Positions 37,354-49,942 of a DNA stretch of 64,000 nt are shown here, piece after piece. The stretch spans positions 678,110-742,109 of the forward strand of contig KL647311.1 in NCBI GenBank assembly GCA_000727475.1, in the 5' to 3' direction. Positions within the stretch are counted from its first letter, which is position 1. Every line of letters begins with the position of its first letter. The translations under genes were made by a program, and so were the position numbers. This DNA comes from Sarcocystis neurona (lineage: Eukaryota; Apicomplexa; Conoidasida; Eucoccidiorida; Sarcocystidae). Under the pieces are notes generated by a model. That model was not told the origin of the DNA, did no database searches, and saw only the letters and a list, made by a program, of their open reading frames with translations.

Positions 37354-40300
37354 TGTCCACATATTCACATACACAGAGCAAGGGGAAGAGAGACATTTGA
37401 ATAGGACGAAGATATACGCATTTGTTCATACACAAAATATCCCTGTAGGAGGGGGTCTTGCTGTGTACGCACGCGCATGCCTGTATATATAGAGAGGCCC
37501 ACGTACCCCATATTCATACATATATGGGGTACGTATGTGCGCGGTTCTTCGCCACCCCAATATATCTGCCTGCTGTGTGTACATAGCCAACTCTACCTAC
37601 TGACGAAAGTAGAGTTTCTACACATGCGTATACACATATGTATGGGTATCTATAGACATGGATGTACGTATGTTTATATGTATATTTACGTGTATGTGTG
37701 TGTATGTATAGGGACGTGTATGTATGTATGTATATGTGCGTGTATATAAATATATGTGTGTATGTATACGTGTACGTACATATATATATGTATATATATA
37801 TAGGTCTCTATAGGTATGGATGTGCGTATATTTTTGTGTGTATTTATATATGTGTTTACGTATATGTACGTACATGTACGTATATGTACGTATATGGGTG
37901 TGTATGCATACGTGCACGTCTATATATGTATATATGGATGTATACACATATATACACGTGTGTAGGTGTGTACTTAGGGTGTGTACGCATACATACATAC
38001 ATACATGTACATGTACCTAAACGCACATGTATATATATGTGTATGTACGTATAGGTATACGAATATTTATACATGTGTCTGGATTTGATTGGCTTGACTT
38101 TATACGAAGAAATGTATATCGATATGTGTACCTGCGAGGCAACTGCTCGGCCTATCAACAAGACGTACAAAGAGATTCTCATAACTCCTTCTGCATGGGG
38201 TTGCACGCGCCTGTTAATAAACAAACTTGCGTCTTTTTCTATGTTGCTCCTATACACATATATATACACGTAGTTCAGATACATCTCTCCATATATATGT
38301 GTGTATGTGTGAGGGTGGGGGCAAGAAAAGAAAGACAATACCTTTACGTCTTTACATTGGCCCTCTGTACACACAAAAAAAAAACGCGACACACTGCTAT
38401 ATATATGTGAGGGCAAAGACACGAAAAATAGGGAGACGACACCTTCACCTGTGTTGGCATATATGCAGATGCATTCAGCGAGGCGCAGACATATCTACAT
38501 ATATGCAGGAAAGGAGAGGGACGTCGAAGACATTACACAGAGGGGACGAGGCAGCAGGGGGCCGTTTATGCGTCCACACGCAAATTCACAGAAGGCAGAA
38601 AGACACACACACAGAAGGACGGACGCGAGTTTCGCCGTAGTTCGCATACGGAGACCGCAAGAACGAGACACAGGAAAAGAGACACGGAGACGGGGAGACG
38701 GGGAGAGGGGACGGGGAAGGAGACAGGGGGACGGAGACGGGGAGACGGGGACAAGTTATGACGAGGAAAACGAAGAAGATGTTGCCTCTTCTTCGGTGCG
38801 GCCACATACACACACACACACACACGCAGAGAGAGACACATACCCAGGGAATGACTTTTACACAGAGAGAGAGCGATAGTCAAGAGAACTTCCCACGTCT
38901 GCGTAGATGTTGCATGCGCGTGCGAATATATGGATTTCCTTGGGAAGGGACACACGCGCAGAAGTAGGGCAGGAGGCCTCCTCCTAGAGACAGAAGGAGG
39001 GACAGCCCTCGCGTGCCTCCTGCTGCAGCCGTACGGATGTAAAGGGGCAGCAAAGGCGATAAAAAGAGAAGAGAGGAGAACGTTGCCAAAGTCGCGTGTC
39101 TGTCTCAACGAAGTTTATCCTCGTTACACGTACTAACCCACTTTACCCCTGCACACACCTATATACACATATACTACACCCTCATACACATATATATGAA
39201 ATTAGGTGCATGTATACGTATACAGGTATACATACAACAGATACACACACACATATAACGACACCAAAAACATATACGTCTATCTCTGTGTATACAGCCA
39301 CACACCCGTACAAATATATACATATATTTTGTACACAGAATCACCATATATATACATATATGCTTATAGAGTAGTATATGTACTTATATATATACACACA
39401 CATATCTACAATAGATACATATACACATATCAATATACATGTATGTATGTACGTATACAATATGTGTACACATCTATATATACATGCATCTACAGAAGGA
39501 TATATGTACAGATTTCGTTACACACACATATATATGAATATACCTGCATATGTGTGTGTAAGTAGACACACGCACATATACGTGTGTATAGGCTCTCGAA
39601 GAAGAGCAAGACAGAGGTGAGAACGTCAGTGTGTGAGCGAGCAGGCCACGAAAACGTAGACGTGGCTGTAGCAAGTAGGCAACAAAGACGTCCGTCTGGC
39701 TGAGCTGCGCAGTAGAAACGTTGACAAATATGGAGCAGATATTGTCTCCTTTACCTGCTCAACATTTCTGCTGACTCCCAAGTCATAGCGATTGCGGTCT
39801 CTGTTGGCAACGTCCATGTTTTCGATCGTCGTGGAGTTCTGCACGTGGCGGATCGAAGAAGGAGATATATTCTTCAAGATGGGTTTCTTCCGAAGGAAGG
39901 GAAAGAAACACATATACGTAGATAAACCTTTCTCATAAAAGGGACACTTTTACGAAGTAGTCGTCGCCGAAGCGCGGAAGAGGCACTGTCTCACACACAC
40001 GCGCGTGACCGGACTGGCACTCAAAAAAGAGGGAAATACATGCCAACTGAGAGACCTACACGCAGCAGGAGCGGCAGCAGGTGCAGGAGTCGCAGCAGTA
40101 GCAGAAGGAAGGTCAGCAGCAGAAGGAGTGGCAGCAGCAGGAGATGGAGGAGTGGCAGCGCCAGAAAGAGTGGCAGCAGCAGGAGAAGGAGACGTGGCAG
40201 CAGCAGGAGAAGGAGGAGTGTCAGCAGCAGGTGATGGCGGAGTGGCAATAGCAGCAGCAGTAGGAGTGGCAGCAGCAGAAAGAGTGGCAGCAGCAGGAGA

Positions 40301-43300
40301 AGGAAGAATGGCAGCAGCAGCACTTCCTTGGCCGCACTGGTAGCAGCAGGAGCACAGATATATATAAGTATGGGGGTATAAAAGGAGAGAAGCAGAAGAA
40401 GACAGTCGTATAGATACAGAGAGAATAAGCGGATGAACATATCTCTTACATCTACAGATATAGACACAACAAATGCAGACCGACGAACAGAAAGGGAGGG
40501 TCACACATGTGTTTAGGTGGAGAGAGACAGGAGGAATACACAAAGCGGCCGCGAGACACAACGGGAGAAAATCAGCGTGAAGAGTCGAAGGGAGACGGAG
40601 ACACGCAAAGCAAGAGACGGAAGAGACTGCAGCATCTCCAGGATTTTTGAGGAGACGGCAGAAGGAGACGCATGCGCACCCCACACACGTACACTCCGTA
40701 GATAGAGACGGAGACACGGAGACACGTGCGCAGCAGAGACATGCAAGGAGGGCTGCGCCTACCCGTAGGACGAGGTTCATGTGGAAGCGAGAGAAGGGGA
40801 TGAGGGCGAAAATAAGGACCATAGAAATGAAAAGGACGAGACAGACGTAGACGTAGCGCAGGACACTCCACGGCGCATGCTGCTGCTGCAGGTTCTCTTC
40901 TGCTCCTCCTGCTGCCGTGTCGGGGGAGTAGGGCCGCGGTGGGCGGCCGTACTGCAGCTGCGCTCCGGTCCGCAGACTTTCCATGAAAATAAAGTAAAAT
41001 CTGCACACGCCGCCACAAGCGACCGCAACACCTCCCGCAGGAACCGTCGTCTCGAAAGGAAAGGAAAACTACACCAGGAGCACCACCACACACACACATA
41101 TTCTCCCCGCAGAAATATCCGTTATCTATATAGCAGCCGCAGCGACCACCCGAGAGTGTAGATATGTAGGTGAGTTTGATTTACAGCGGCAGCAGCAGTC
41201 GTGAAACAACAGGGCCAGGAGAGGCAGCGGGGAGGTGGAAGAGGAGCAGCAGGGCGCGCAGCGCTGCTAGACAACAGCAGAAGCGCGTCACGCAGCGTCA
41301 CAGCAGCAGCAGGCGGATGGACGACCGGAGAAAGATTAAGTCGCCCGCAGAGGGGAGGGGACGGATAAAGGCAGCAGCAGCCGCAGCGCAGTCGCTGCAG
41401 CACATTCCCCAAACGACCTCGAGCAGCAGCAGCAGCAACGGGACGGCTTCCGAGCAGCACATACACACACATGCCCGATGCGGTCTTCCTACACATCTCC
41501 TCCATAAAACATGTATCCACATGCAAGTATACAACTATACATATATTCTTTCCTCCCTGTGTATGTATTTCTATATATTTGACACGTCTAAGTGTATCTA
41601 TATACGTTTGTTCGTTATGTAGTTTTTTGTAGTTGGTGGACGGTGCCTGCGCCTGCAGAGGAGCACGTAGTCGCTCCCTTTTTGCGTGGCGGCTCAGCGA
41701 GGCATTTCGCGTTGGCCACCTTCTACTGCTGTCTCTCCGTCTCTGTTCGATTTGCTGCTTGTTGATGGAATTCCTCTCTTATCGCTCCTTCCCTGCAGTC
41801 CACTCCCCTCCCCCGGGGTCCTCGAGGCAGCAGAGGGCAACGGCCACGAACGAGCGGCAGCAGCAAGTCCCTCGGTCGCAGCCTTTCAAACCTATAGCCC
41901 TCCACCTTATACATATGCAGAGGCCGGTGCGCTTCCTTCTGTATTCTCATCGTCCAAAACATATGTGTGCATACAAATTCGTGTGCGCCTTCAAAATATA
42001 TACAAATTTCTGTGGAGTTCATTTTCCCCTCGCAGACACACACAGACACACCTGGGAGTTCATTAAAGTAGAGAAACAGACCAGCGCATGCATTTACATA
42101 TCTCTCTCTAGATACGTGTGTCTACCTAAATGTGTGTCTACATATCTACAAGTGTACACACGTCTGTAGATAGAATCTCTTCATCTGTACACATACATAT
42201 AGAAGCAGCACAAGGTTCTTTATATCCACATGCATGCCTTTACATATATGTATTTGTTGTAGACACGTATATGCATGGGGGGACTACAAAATAGTGGAAG
42301 ATCACACATAACAACGTGTACATCTATATATACACATCTCTCTCTGTATATACATATATTATACGGGAATGTATGTGTGTATGTGTGTACTTATACATAT
42401 ATATATGTCTATGAGTCTATAGATAGGAGATATATGTATTTTTTCATGTATCTGCTTGTATGTCTCCGTAGAAAGGCGCCGGAGTTCCACACATTCCCGC
42501 ATGTACATATATATGAGAAGAGAGAAGAGGTCCTCGCCTGCGCATGCGTTCAAGAAGAAGAGCGCACCTGCCCAAGCTTCCCACTTTTGGTCAACAGATC
42601 TACAGACCACCCCGACTCTTTCTTCGCACATATACTTCACATGCATGCGCACGTGTATAGGCCGCACGCCGACGCGCGCCTGGACTGCACCCGGCAAATA
42701 TATATACGGCAGCTGAAGAGGGGCGGTCGACCACACATACAGGAGAACCCCGTAATGTAGGAGGTGAAGCAGCAGGAATTACATACGCGTGTGAAGAAAC
42801 GGAGATGAAAAGGGAGAAGAAGGAGCCGCGTCATCTGCGTCTCTCCACGTGGACACAAATCTCCTCCTTTTTCTGCATGTATACATCGACGGCCGCCTTG
42901 CATAAATTCCGCTACCTTCTCATCGATGGAGACGGGGGAAGTCCACCAACAGACTCTCCACCACCTCCGCGTGCAACGGACCACATACGAAGAATGTCTC
43001 CCTCTATATATCCACATACATACATATATACACAGAGACAGAGAGAGAGATATTACACGTGTATATGTATGCTATATATATATAAATTTTATACATGTAT
43101 GTATATACATTTATATATGTGTATCTATATCTTTATGTGCTGCCACACACATACATCTATACACATGTATATATACATATTCATGCATACACATAACTCT
43201 CTCAATATACATACGACTATATATATATATATATGTATATCACATGTGTGTATATATATGCTACATATATTCAAATCATACATATATATATGTATGTATA

Positions 43301-46300
43301 TGTGTATCTATCTCTTTATATTGCAACACATACGTTTACGTATACGTATATATATATACACGTATACGTGACTCTCTCTATGTAAGTATGTACAGATATA
43401 CGTATATATGTACATATACACGTACATACATATATATGTATCTCCGTACAACTTGTGGCGTGTTTGTTTGCGTGTCGTGAGCTTCTCATTTATGTTCGAA
43501 AGTTGCTAGGAAACAGCAACTCCACAGACGACGGCGGGCAGAAAACCTGCGCATGCAGTCAGACCCCATGCCCTCGCACGTATATATGTATTTACGTAAA
43601 TACGTGGAGCCCCGGGCGTCTTCTTCATCCGACGAGGAGGTGCATACACCCCAAAGAAATATACGAGAGTATTCAAAGGAAGCAAACACACACATACCGA
43701 TACACCTGCACACACATATATATTCACATATATATGTTCTCTGGAGAAGAAGAAATGCAGGAGAAAAAAGAGGGAAGGGCGTTCCAGAGCACGTACTTCA
43801 CGCGTGTGTACTATCGCTTCCTCTCAGCAGGAAGACACTTGCAGAGATATGCAGGGAAACGTACGAGAAGAGGCCAACACGAAGAAGAAGAAGAATATCA
43901 ACAGGGAAGAAGATACACACATACATGACGCAGACAGAGATAGATGATAGCATTAACGTGGAGAGGTGGGGGGGACTGGAAAGCGACCAAAAGAGGAGAA
44001 GAAGAGGAGAAGGGGTCCCTCTCTGCCCGCCCCTGGGTGGGAAAGGACGGGAGGGGCCGCGTCGTCTTTGACGTGCAGATGTGTGTCTGCGCAGAGAATC
44101 TGCTGCTGCTGCCCAAGAAGAAGAAGGGGAAGAGAAGAAGAAGAGACGCCGGCGCGTCCTCTCGCTGACTTGTCGTACCCGTGAAAAAAAATAAGGAACA
44201 AAGAAATCAGCGCGTACACCAGCAGCTGAATGAAGTACTTGCGGTTGTAGAAGCCGACGCAGTTGTTGATCCACGGGCAATGGTGGTCCATATTCAGGAC
44301 GCTAGAGAGCAGCAGCACCAGCAGCACGCAGACCACCATTACCAGCAGGAGGTAGCAGCAGCAGCACACAACAGCACCAAGAGCAGCACATATGCATCAG
44401 AAGCAGCACCACATATACAGCAGCAGCAGCACATATACGGCAGAAGCAGCAGCACATATACGGCGGAAGCAGCAGTACATATACGGCGGAAGCAGCAGCA
44501 CACACACAGAGCAGCAGCAGCAGCAGTACACGTACAACAGGAGCAGCACAGGTACGGCAGGAACAGCAGCACATATACAGCAGACGCAGTAGCATTGGTA
44601 GCCTGGCTGAGAAGCTTGCGTCGAAGAGCAGCAGGCAAAGGAGCAATAGGAGGAGGCGGAGCAGCAGCGGCAAGAAGAAGGGAGCGAGAAGGAAGAGGCA
44701 CTTTGTGGCTGCGGTCGAGCCGTCGCAGCGGGATGGTCCACGTCCGCGGGAGAACGGCAAGCAGCAGAGGCATGCAGGTAGCTGCTTCTGCACGAGCGCG
44801 TATGCAGATCAAAGCAGCTGCCCTGAAACAGGGACATTTATATTGCATACGTATCCCGCGGAGCAGCCACGTCTTTCCCCATTGAGTATTTGCTGAGGAA
44901 TATCTCTTCACATACATATTGCATGCCCTCCCACGAGCTATGTGCGTCTCTCTCTTCAATATGTGTATACACCTGTGCAAGTGCTGGTGGAACTTATACA
45001 CATATATATATGTGTGTATTCATATATGCATATAAAGATGTGCGTCCTCTATATTTCTCTCTCTTCCTATATATATATATACTTGCGCGTACAAATCCCA
45101 CATATTTGTATTTGTATATGTATAGGAGAGTGTATATTCCTGTCTTGTACTTCTCCTCCTAGTCCTGCTTATACGCATATGTCCCTAAGTATACGCAGCA
45201 GCTTTCATACTCGTACGCACACAGACGCCCGTCTGCAAAGCAGCTGCTGTTCTCTGCGAAGGCACCCTGTCTGCTCGTATATATTAGTTTCGAAGACGCG
45301 CGGGCAGCAAGCAGCACCCCACACCCTCCGCGTACACCGGGACGTGTCTCCCTCCTTTTAAGGCGCAGCAGAGGCTCTTGCATTTGCACAAAGCGCACGC
45401 GGGGCAGCAGCGCTGCTCGGGGATAAAGCATCACGTCTTCGTGTGTTTTGTCTCGTTGCTGCTTTCTGTCTTTTTCTTCGTCTCTGCTTCTCCTCTTTGG
45501 TGTCCCTTCGTTTTCTCACTTGGACCCCAGCAACAGCAGCAGCTGTCGTTTTCCTCGCCGACACGTTGCTGCTGCTGCTGCTTCTTCCCTCCGGGGGGCG
45601 CTGTGGCGCGTGGCGCTGATGCTGCTGTTGCGGTGGGTGGTGCTTCTACGCCTTAACAGCTCTGTGTACGCACGCCAGCTCTCTTTTCTTCTTTTTCCTG
45701 CTCGGCCCGCCGTTGGGTGGACGCCAGCCCACATTGCATGCGCCACACCTACCCACCTAAGTATACGTAAAAATGTGCGCGAATGTACTGCACGTGTGTG
45801 TGGACGTCTGTGCCTCTCTCCTTGCATGTCAACTAAGAGAAATTCCGCCTTTTCCGCGCCGTTGGGGAAAAGGTTAAATTTACATGTATGGGTACACAGA
45901 GATGGGACAGAGGGGAAGGACAGACGTGAGGAAGCTGCCCGGGGACGCGCGCATGTGTTCCCGAAGAAAAAGAAGACGGCACCTCCTTTCGGTGGTGCAG
46001 CAACGACAGCTATTACACCACGTGAAGCACAGATGCTGGCGGAGATTTGTTCTGGTGGAGAAGGTGCCACAGAAAGACGTGTGGGGTGAGAGACGGCCCT
46101 TTCGATGAAGAAGAACTTGAACTTTTGGTGAACAACTGCTTTTTCAACAGAGAGAATGACAGAAAGAGGACTTTCCTTCATCTCGAGATGAAATGGACGG
46201 TGATAAACACCTGCTTCTCCAGGAAGTGGGGGTGAACGCCAAACAAAGGAAATGACGGCGGTCGGCCACTGCCTTCCCCAAGAAGAAACCGAAAGCAGAT

Positions 46301-48239
46301 AGTGAACCACTGCTTGTTCAAGAAAGAGGAACAGAAATAGGATTTTAAAGAGATGCATAAACTGACGGCAAATATCTCGGCTTCTCTAGCAGAGAGAGAA
46401 ACTCGCCCTGTCCAAGATCTACAGAAGCAAGCGGCGAGCAACTGCTGCCTCAAGGCAGATAAATATCGACGGTGGACAACTGCTTCCGTAAGACAGACAG
46501 CGTCTCAAAAGGAGAGAAATTTGCGGAGGGCTCGGGCTCGCGACCCTCGACACACACACACATCAAGGCACGCACATGCGTCAGCGCATATGCGTGGCTC
46601 TTGTTTTGTATAGAAAAGAGAGAGAGAAGGAAGTGCGCCGTGCATGGCATGGAGAACATAAACTGCTGCTGTTGATACAAACCTTTTTATGTTTGTGGGG
46701 TGTATTTTCTATCGCTGTTATGTTTTCTGCCTGCTTTTCCTCTTCTGGCGCTTCCGGACGTTTTATCAGGAAACCGCAGCCCCCCCTGCCTTCCCCCAAG
46801 CACAGAGTCGGGGCTTTCTGTGAGGCGGATGGAGAATTTTTCTTCTCTTATTCTGATCCTTTTCAGCTAGACTTGTGCAAGGAGCTACTAAAAAACTTTG
46901 TTTATATTGTGGCCGTGGGAGGCCATTTGCTCGATTCCGCGGGCGCTTGCTTTCCTCCAGCGTGATGCGGCGCAGTGTTCCGCGTCCCATCAGGAGGTGT
47001 ACGTACACCGCAGGAAATGTCAGGGTGATTTTCCTGGACTGTGCACCTGTCTCACTTTCGACTGCATTTCACTTTTTCATCGTCGTCTACTTACTACACT
47101 TGTGTAGAACACTACTATTTTCGCTGTTTCTTCTCTTCGCTTATCTTTTTTCCATCTTCCGCATCAAGTGGGTTTTTTCAGGTGTACGTACACCGCACAG
47201 TCTTGCTGTGTCTTGGCTTTTCCTTTTTTTGCTCCCCTTCTACCGTCCCGCCTGCTCGACTCCTTCGCCTCTGTCTGCTTTGTTTTTCTTCTCTTTTTCT
47301 CGGCGTTTCCCGACTTGAGCTGCCCCGGTGGTGTCGTACTTACCACCTTCCGCATGCAGAGCAATGATGCGTCCTGTCTGGCTTCCACACATCGCAGACT
47401 TTGCAGTATCTTCTTCTTTTATTTTCGTCTCCCATGTAGAACCCCCAGTTCGCAGGGACGCGTCCTGGGTCAGTGAAGACCGCTTTGAAGAAGGAGCAGA
47501 GCAGCAGCAGGAAGCAGCAGTGAAAAACGAGAAACAGCAGCAGGCCGGCAAGCGACGGAAGCGGCAGCAGCATCGGCAACAGCAAGCCGAACACATAGCC
47601 CACATAGAGAAAAGCGATAAGCAGCAGGACAGCAAGCAGAAAGCACCGTCCGCCTGCTCTTCTCCCGGCTGCTCCAACTTGCTGCTGCTGGCCAGAAGGC
47701 GCCAGCAAACCCCGTCGGTACGCACTGCTGCCGGCGCCGTAGCCCCCTCCTGCTGCTCCTCCTCCTCCTCCGACTCCTGCGGGTGGTGCCGCAGCAGGAA
47801 CCGCGGCGTATCCTGCGGGAGGCAGAGGCGGCAGCGGAGAAGGACCACCAACTGCAGCCGCAGAAGACGCAGCGGCCGCATTCCCCATGTGTGGCTGCTG
47901 CTGGTGCTGCGGCGATCCCCGTGCTGCTGCTGCTGCTGGAGACAGAGGCCGATGATGCGCGTACAAGTGGTCTGCTGCCGCCGCTGTTGCAGCCGCGGGC
48001 ATACCTGAGGAAGAAGGCGCTGCAGCAGCAGCAGCCGGCGGCAACGAAGCAGCAGCAGAACCTCCCCCACCAGCGGCGCCTGCTGCTCCTCCTCCTCCTC
48101 TTCTCCCCAGGAACGCAGCAGACGCCGCCGTAGGCGAAGGGCCCGCGGCCGGTGCAGCACCAGGAGCTGCTGCTGTGCGCCAGCCACTTGGAGCAGGCGC
48201 GTAGCCGTCCGGTGCATACGCAGCCGGGGCGCCGTACAT
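34350..48239 (-). CDS. DHHC-type palmitoyl (S-acyl) transferase (six exons)
   Basis: Integral membrane enzyme that attaches palmitate to cysteines of target proteins, acting at endomembranes or the cell surface. Exons: 48239-47344, 44301-44179, 41000-40763, 39838-39755, 34922-34809 and 34412-34350; every donor is GT, every acceptor AG, and phases agree (2,2,0,0,0), giving 505 residues. Order: Ala/Gly/Pro-rich N-terminus (1-190), two membrane helices (about 205-255), TDPGRVP (DPG motif, 257-259), Cys-rich domain [17 protein letters not shown] then [18 protein letters not shown] (279-317) with the catalytic DHHC at 304-307, two more helices, and the TTxE motif as NSTTIE (420-425). Introns are 3.04, 3.18, 0.92, 4.83 and 0.40 kb, full of repeats. 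The start is the first Met of the Ala-rich exon; the upstream open frame is Phe/Ser/Leu-rich and looks like leader. The last short exon is chosen by phase and is the least certain. Confidence 0.93.
35555..36425. repeat. TA/CATA microsatellite block in intron 4 of the DHHC gene
   Basis: Arrays of ATATAC, CATATA and TATA with one mixed island (35650-35830). The DHHC exons on either side join in phase without it. Confidence 0.85.
37640..38060. repeat. TATGTA/GTACGTA microsatellite block
   Basis: Imperfect TATGTGTGTATG and ACGTATATG units inside intron 4 of the DHHC gene. No coding exon is supported. Confidence 0.8.
39160..39560. repeat. CATATA microsatellite block
   Basis: TA/CA-type array in intron 4 of the DHHC gene, close to its 5' end (exon 4 ends at 39755). 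Confidence 0.8.
40060..40350 (+). repeat. CAG-based minisatellite in intron 3 of the DHHC gene
   Basis: Units of about 15-24 bases such as GCAGCAGCAGGAGAAGGAG followed by AGTG, repeated over 290 bases. In the transcript this is CTG/CTC-rich and lies about 220 bases before the acceptor of the exon starting at 39838. Confidence 0.88.
41185..41450 (+). repeat. CAG-type array in intron 2 of the DHHC gene
   Basis: Interrupted CAG/AGC clusters. CTG-rich in the sense strand, about 180-450 bases upstream of the acceptor of the exon starting at 41000. Confidence 0.8.
42250..43450. repeat. TA-rich microsatellite, two blocks in intron 2 of the DHHC gene
   Basis: TATACA and TATGTA arrays at about 42250-42500 and 43010-43450 around a mixed island (42460-43000). 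The flanking exons at 44179 and 41000 join in phase. Confidence 0.75.
44310..44600 (+). repeat. CAG minisatellite with ACATATACGGC unit
   Basis: CAG runs with a unit of about 27 bases, GCAGCAGCACATATACGGC plus GGAA, repeated several times at 44390-44510. It abuts the acceptor of the DHHC exon starting at 44301, so the intron ends CTG-rich in the transcript. Confidence 0.88.
46115..46490 (+). repeat. Degenerate repeats around GTGAACAACTGCTT
   Basis: Cores related to GTGAACAACTGCTTTTTCAA occur near 46129, 46199, 46256, 46298, 46434 and 46466, each followed by an [12 protein letters not shown] purine stretch. Spacing is irregular (about 30-140 bases). They lie in intron 1 of the DHHC gene. Confidence 0.6.
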
Positions 48240-49800
48240 TTCTTTCGAAGAAGAAGCAGAAAAAAAGAAGAGACAGAGAGAGGGGGAGAGGTCTCGAAGA
48301 GGGACGAGAAGCGTGAAGGACGAGAAAAGTCGAGAGGAAGACAACGAGGAAGATCACACCGGAGTGTAGGAGGATAAGACGCGCCAAGGGGGGCACGTGA
48401 AAAAGGGGAAAAAAGTAGGGACAGAAATCGAGTGGCGCAGACGAGACGCAGACGAAGACGGGAGACACAGGCGGGAAAAAAGAGACACGCGGAAGAACAG
48501 AGACAGGCGGGGAGAAGTAATTTTGGAGAAGAGGAAGGATAGGGAGAGCAAAGGTGCTGGCGGAATGGAGAAGGAAAAGGGAGGCGAAAAAATATATAAA
48601 ACGTTATGGCAAAGACGCGCACAGCAGATGGAGGAACACCACCTCCGACGAGGCGAGGAGGGCTCTCGAAGACACACACGCAGCAGCAGCAGAAGCAGAG
48701 GCGGATCAAGAAGCAAAAAAGGAGTCTGAAGAGAAGCAGAAGACGAGGAGAGCCGTTGAAAGCGGAAGAGCAGTCGCAGCAGGAGCACAGATACACAGCA
48801 GCAGGGCCTAGCAGGAAGAGCAGCAGCTGAGACCGCAGCGAGAACTGACGTGGTTCAGCAAGAGCAGCAGAAGCACGTGCTCGAGGAGGAGGAGCAGCAG
48901 AAGAAGAATCGCTGCCGCAACCCAGCCCCCGCCGCAACAAGGAGACACCAGCAGTGCGTCTCCGGTGAGCAGAGCAGCCCAGGAGACCGGTAGCTGCTTC
49001 CAGCTGCTACAGCAGCTATATATATGAATATGTGTGTAAATATATATGTGTGTGTTTGCGAAGTTTTATAGATATACGCATAGGCGGGCACGTGGAAAGA
49101 ACAGACGAAGCCGAAGTGACTTCTACGGGAGTCGACCTACACCTACAAAAGATGGCAGGCACTTCACAAAGGTGCAGATGCAGCAGCAGCGTCGTAGAGA
49201 GATGTGCCAGAATGAGAGAAAGACAGGGAGAGACCGAGACACAGAAGGACGACTTTTTATAGATAAATCACTACAGATATGCTCAGCCTGCTTCACATAT
49301 ATTCTTCTCCTGAGGACAAAAGACGTCACCAATATATTTGTCCCACGCACTTCCCACTATGTTCATAAACACGCTCACGTCTAGTACACGTGTACAGAAT
49401 GGGGCCTTGACACACACATAGATACCGCATGCATATATCTATACACACATACACATGTACACACAATTAGCATGCATATACATATATAAATAAAACTATA
49501 TAAACGTATATAATATGAAGAGGCACATACATATACATACACATATATACACACACGTATATAAGTATGCATAGGCACATAGATTGCACCACCATATATA
49601 AATGCACGGTCATGTGTGTATATATATATATAGATGCAGACGCACGTAGAATTTGCCAGCATATATACGGCTATCTGTATACATGAATATACAGAGGCAC
49701 ATGTAGAACGCATATATGTATGTATATGCGCTAGGTAGTAGTCGCGAGTGTGGAAGAGGCTGACTGTTGTGAGAGAAGAGATAGACGGGGTGAGGTAAGG
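48240..49800. other. Upstream region of the DHHC gene
   Basis: 48245-48760 is strongly purine-rich on plus (pyrimidine-rich in the DHHC sense strand) and probably holds leader or a 5' untranslated intron. 48670-48960 is CAG-rich. 49400-49730 is TA-rich microsatellite. No supported exon. Confidence 0.5.
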
Positions 49801-49942
49801 GGAAGACGCCAGAGAGGGATAGAACGTGCACCAGAGCAGCAGCAGTAGCAGCGACAGGACTGCAGCAACAGCAGGAGCAGTACTTCTGTAGAGTGGAGAA
49901 GACTACAGGCGGCAGTGGTCCTTCACAAGGAAGGCAGCAGCG

